From positions 1-64,000 of the forward strand of contig NZ_NFLE01000017.1 in assembly GCF_002160755.1 (NCBI RefSeq): a stretch of DNA of 64,000 nt, in the 5' to 3' direction. The position numbers and the translations under genes are program-made. Source of the stretch: Lachnoclostridium sp. An14. Lineage in GTDB: Bacteria; Bacillota; Clostridia; Lachnospirales; Lachnospiraceae. The notes under the pieces are model-generated. The model did no database searches. It was not told the origin of the DNA and saw nothing but the letters and a program-made list of their open reading frames with translations. Below are positions 61,092 to 64,000 of the stretch, piece by piece (the first letter of the stretch is position 1; each line of letters opens with the position of its first letter).

Positions 61092-61802
61092 ATGCTGGAA
61101 GTAAAGAACATCCATGCTTCTTACGGGAAAGTGCACGTTCTTCATAATGTGAGCATCCAGGTAGGGGAGCAGGAAATCGTATCTATTATCGGGGCAAACG
61201 GGGCGGGAAAATCCACCCTGATGCGAAATATTATGGGCCTGTATCATCCGCGTTCTGGAGATATCAGGATGGACGGAGAAAGTATTCTTCGGTTGAAAAC
61301 GGATCAGATTGTAAAAAAAGGGATTGTATATGTGCCGGAGGGACGGGAAGTATTTCCAGATCTGTCTGTGGAGGATAATCTGGAGATGGGAGCGTTTTCA
61401 AGGCGGTACAGCGCTCAGAAATATAAAAGTCTTCTGGAGGAAGTCTATGAGATCTATCCGCGTCTGAAAGACAGGAGAAAGCAGCTGGCCGGTTCCTTAA
61501 GCGGAGGGGAACAGCAGATGGTAGCGATTGCGAGAGGTCTTATGAGCGAGCCCAAGCTGATTATGTTTGATGAGCCATCACTGGGTTTAGCGCCGGTGAT
61601 TGTGGATGAAATGTTTGACGTGATTGTCCGCATCAACCGGGAGAAAAAACTTCCCGTAATCCTGGTAGAACAGAATGCGTTTGCGGCTCTCAGTATTTCC
61701 AACAGGTGCTACGTGATGGAAAACGGAGTGGTGACCGCCAGTGGCGACAGCAAAGTGCTGATGAATAGTCCTGAAATAAAGAAAGCATATCTGGGAGGGT
61801 GA
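61092..61802 (+). CDS. Branched-chain-type ABC ATPase, LivF-like
   Basis: 236 residues from ATG 61092 (AAAGGAGG upstream). Walker A GANGAGKST, signature LSGGEQQMVAIARGLM, Walker B LIMFDEPSLGLAPVI, and the LivF phrase GIVYVPEGREVFPDLSVEDNL. Completes the five-part importer. Confidence 0.94.
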   Translation: MLEVKNIHASYGKVHVLHNVSIQVGEQEIVSIIGANGAGKSTLMRNIMGLYHPRSGDIRMDGESILRLKTDQIVKKGIVYVPEGREVFPDLSVEDNLEMGAFSRRYSAQKYKSLLEEVYEIYPRLKDRRKQLAGSLSGGEQQMVAIARGLMSEPKLIMFDEPSLGLAPVIVDEMFDVIVRINREKKLPVILVEQNAFAALSISNRCYVMENGVVTASGDSKVLMNSPEIKKAYLGG

Positions 61803-61805
61803 CGG

Positions 61806-63086
61806 ATGGAAGAAAAGAGAAAACGGGCGTTTCATGAGCTTTTATCATCAGCGGAGATCCCTGCGTTTGCGAGAGTGAGCTACCAAGTGGAAAAGCCGAG
61901 ACTGGATGATGTGGAGGCGGCAGTTAGGGAAACATTGTCAAAATGCAGGGATTTTGACAAAATTAAGAAAGGAGACCGGGTTGCCCTTACGGCAGGAAGC
62001 AGGGAGATTGCCAATATTGTAGAAATTCTTAGGACCGTTGCCGGGGAGATCCGGAAACGAGGCGGGGTCCCAGTGGTGATTCCCGCTATGGGCAGCCATG
62101 GAGGAGCGACAGCGGAAGGTCAGAGGGAGATTTTAGCTCATTATGGAATTACAGAGGAATCTGTGGGGGCAGAGATTCGATCTTCTATGGAAACGGTATG
62201 CCTGGGAAGGACGGAAGAAGGGGACGAGGTATATCTGGACAGAAATGCCATGGAGATGGAGCATATTATTCCGATTGGAAGAATTAAGCCCCATACGGAT
62301 TTCCGGGGACCAGTGGAGAGCGGGATCGTAAAAATGATGGTGATTGGACTGGGCAAACAGCATGGGGCGTCCATCTGCCACAAACTGGGTTTTCCCAATA
62401 TGAGTGAAAATCTTTTGCGCTTTGCGAAGATAGTGCTGCGGAATGCGCCCATTCTGCTGGGAATTGGCATTGTGGAAAATGCGGCGCATGAGACAGCGCT
62501 GGTGGAAGCGGTAGGAGCGAAAGAAATTTTAAAACGGGAGCCAGAACTTTTAGATTATGCGAAATCTTTAATGCCCCAAATTCCCTTTGACCCCATTGAT
62601 GTTTTGATTGTCAGCCAGATGGGAAAGGAGATCAGCGGGGCGGGAATGGATCCGAACATTACGGGTCGATCTTGCGTATTGGGGAAATTTACACCTCATG
62701 CAGAAAAAATTGCAGTATTGGATCTGACTGATAAATCCGAGGGGAATGCGGCTGGAATGGGAAATGCGGACGCAATAACAGAGAGAATGTATAAGAAAAT
62801 AGATCTGTTCCCTATTTATGTAAATGGGATTACCTGTCGGGACACAGAGGGCACACGTCTTCCTGTGGTAATGCCCGATGATGAAACTGCTGTTAAATTT
62901 TGTCTTTATACCTGTATTAAACGGGACGCTACGAAAAATGGCCGGGTGGTGTGGATTAAAAACACGGCCAATCTGGAGCAGTTTTGGATTTCTGAGAGTT
63001 TGAAAGAGGAGGCCCGGAAGGTGAAGGGACTGACAGTGGAGGAGGAATTTCGCACCCTCAGGTTTGAAGACACGATGAAAGGTTAG
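61806..63086 (+). CDS. LarA-family (lactate racemase domain) protein, short divergent branch
   Basis: 426 residues, starting 3 bp after LivF. It shares the LarA N-terminal domain logic: DRVALTAGSREIAN, His98 in MGSHGGATAEG, His163 in IKPHTDFRG, and Lys176 in SGIVKMMVIGLGKQHGA, which line up with the LarA His108, His174 and Lys184 positions. Overall similarity to the larA at 48.6 kb is low. A nickel-pincer racemase or epimerase of another 2-hydroxy acid is likely. Operon partners (enolase-like, glycerate-kinase-like) point to a three-carbon or sugar-derived hydroxy acid. Confidence 0.8.
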   Translation: MEEKRKRAFHELLSSAEIPAFARVSYQVEKPRLDDVEAAVRETLSKCRDFDKIKKGDRVALTAGSREIANIVEILRTVAGEIRKRGGVPVVIPAMGSHGGATAEGQREILAHYGITEESVGAEIRSSMETVCLGRTEEGDEVYLDRNAMEMEHIIPIGRIKPHTDFRGPVESGIVKMMVIGLGKQHGASICHKLGFPNMSENLLRFAKIVLRNAPILLGIGIVENAAHETALVEAVGAKEILKREPELLDYAKSLMPQIPFDPIDVLIVSQMGKEISGAGMDPNITGRSCVLGKFTPHAEKIAVLDLTDKSEGNAAGMGNADAITERMYKKIDLFPIYVNGITCRDTEGTRLPVVMPDDETAVKFCLYTCIKRDATKNGRVVWIKNTANLEQFWISESLKEEARKVKGLTVEEEFRTLRFEDTMKG

Positions 63087-63094
63087 AGACGGAT

Positions 63095-64000
63095 ATGAGG
63101 ATTTTAAACAGGGATATGCTTTTGGCATCCGGAAACCGATCCGGAAGGGAAACTGTTTTAGAAATCATGGAAACCGGTTTGAGGGCAGCGGATCCTTACG
63201 AAAATACAAAGAAACTGCTGAAACGGGAGGGAACTATCCTCTATGTGGGAAATCGGGAGTTTGAGGCAGACAACGATCCGGATGCCGGAGTGGAGGCAAT
63301 CGACTTAGAATCGGTTGGCTCGATATATGTGGTCGGAGCAGGAAAAGGGGTGCAGAGGGTGGCCCTTGCCCTGGAGGAGGTGTTAGGGGAAAACTTGACG
63401 GGAGGGTGCGTAACAGCAAAGTATGGCGATCCGCTGCTGTTAAAACGGATTCATGTTACCTATGGCGCCCATCCCGTTCCAGATGAGGGCTGTGTTCAGG
63501 GCAGTATGGAAATTTGCAAGCTTTCTGAACACATTACAGACAGGGATTTAGTATTTACGATTATTGCCAATGGAGGCAGCTCCCTTCTCACTTTGCCGGA
63601 AGATGGAATTTCTCTGGAGGATGTAAAAACACTGACAGCTATGATGCAGATTGAAAAGGGCGTGACCACTGTGGAACTGAATGTCATCCGAAACCATATT
63701 GATAAACTCAAAGGTGGGAAAATGACCCGTCTTTTCGGGAAGGCTCAGCAAATCCATCTGGTGGTTACTGATGCGAATCACCACGTGATTCAGGGGAAAC
63801 GTCACGATTATTATGGCCTTCTAAAAGAGAATGTATGGCTTCACAATCTTCCGGAAGGATCCACCTTTGCTCAGGCAATGGAGATTCTTCACAGATATAA
63901 TGCCTGGGAGAGTTGTCCGGAGTCCATCAGAGCGTATCTTCAAAAAGGAGGACCGTCGGAGGAGACGGTAAAATACGAGGAGTTTATAAAAACCCGTTTT
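63095..64000 (+). CDS. Glycerate 2-kinase-like (DUF4147/MOFRL family), cut by window end
   Basis: 302 codons visible with no stop, so the C-terminal MOFRL part lies outside. The DUF4147 pattern is clear: VVGAGKGVQRVALALEEVL, VTYGAHPVPDEG, VFTIIANGGSSLL (canonical SGGGSALL) and NVIRNHIDKLKGGKM. The family turns D-glycerate into 2-phosphoglycerate with ATP. The changes in the GGGSA loop mean another hydroxy acid cannot be excluded. It starts 8 bp after the LarA-like gene with only a weak ribosome site. Confidence 0.82.
   Translation, partial: MRILNRDMLLASGNRSGRETVLEIMETGLRAADPYENTKKLLKREGTILYVGNREFEADNDPDAGVEAIDLESVGSIYVVGAGKGVQRVALALEEVLGENLTGGCVTAKYGDPLLLKRIHVTYGAHPVPDEGCVQGSMEICKLSEHITDRDLVFTIIANGGSSLLTLPEDGISLEDVKTLTAMMQIEKGVTTVELNVIRNHIDKLKGGKMTRLFGKAQQIHLVVTDANHHVIQGKRHDYYGLLKENVWLHNLPEGSTFAQAMEILHRYNAWESCPESIRAYLQKGGPSEETVKYEEFIKTRF

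Overview
The window looks like a chromosomal piece of a Gram-positive, spore-forming gut Firmicute of the Lachnospiraceae / Clostridium cluster XIVa type (Enterocloster, Hungatella or Lachnoclostridium-like). This is inferred from gene content: YerC-type TrpR homologue, DUF3842, many Sec lipoproteins, TRAP and Liv transporters, LarBCE. Strong AGGAGG ribosome sites, near-consensus sigma-A promoters, Rho-independent terminators and a cluster of Spo0A-box-like sites fit as well. No rRNA, tRNA, CRISPR array, transposase or phage gene was seen.

Layout. (1) 0.1-6.7 kb: envelope module with a NEW3-domain surface protein, an ABC-2 exporter, a two-component system and an N-acetylmuramoyl amidase. (2) 6.7-11 kb: LysR regulator divergent from glucarate dehydratase gudD, a Cof-type HAD phosphatase and YerC. 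(3) 11.2-14.5 kb: CstA and a MarR-flavodoxin pair. (4) 14.6-19.2 kb: small genes, including a secreted cell-wall-binding mini-protein, a coiled-coil mini-protein behind Spo0A-like boxes and two tandem HTH paralogues with matching operators; then a zinc macrodomain hydrolase, a YczE-like membrane protein and a Crp/Fnr regulator. (5) 19.3-25.1 kb: LysR-controlled operon of an alpha/beta hydrolase, a DUF6282 protein and a TRAP transporter. (6) 25.2-34.7 kb: probable nickel ABC importer (nikABCDE-like) followed by larB, larC, larE and a Cu/Zn superoxide dismutase. (7) 35.2-48.6 kb: rpsO-pnp, a secreted M14 carboxypeptidase, TPR/DUF4037 pair, L,D-transpeptidase, DUF3842, a polar amino-acid ABC transporter and an osmoprotectant ABC transporter. 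(8) 48.6-64 kb, visibly more AT-rich: larA with two regulators, an esterase, glycerol kinase, and a long operon of an enolase-like protein, a Liv-type ABC transporter, a second LarA-family protein and a DUF4147 glycerate-kinase-like gene cut by the window end.

The strongest theme is nickel-pincer biochemistry. The nik genes would bring in Ni, LarB/LarC/LarE would build the nickel-pincer nucleotide, and two LarA-family enzymes elsewhere in the window could use it. The first LarA keeps every catalytic residue I could align from memory. Its operon begins with the most unusual protein here: a CdaR/PucR-type transcription factor fused to a complete TRAP-transporter (DctP) substrate-binding domain with no signal peptide, apparently a cytoplasmic one-component sensor of a carboxylate. 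The second LarA-like protein sits with a glycerate-kinase-like gene and a degenerate enolase, suggesting a hydroxy-acid catabolic route. Two identical palindromes overlap tandem promoters in front of that operon.

Non-coding features include a dispersed repeat family (37-bp tandem units, large perfect hairpins), a second palindromic repeat present twice in opposite orientation, and a promoter-leader-terminator unit ahead of the nickel importer that could be a riboswitch or small RNA. All functional statements are from sequence reading and family knowledge; no searches were run.
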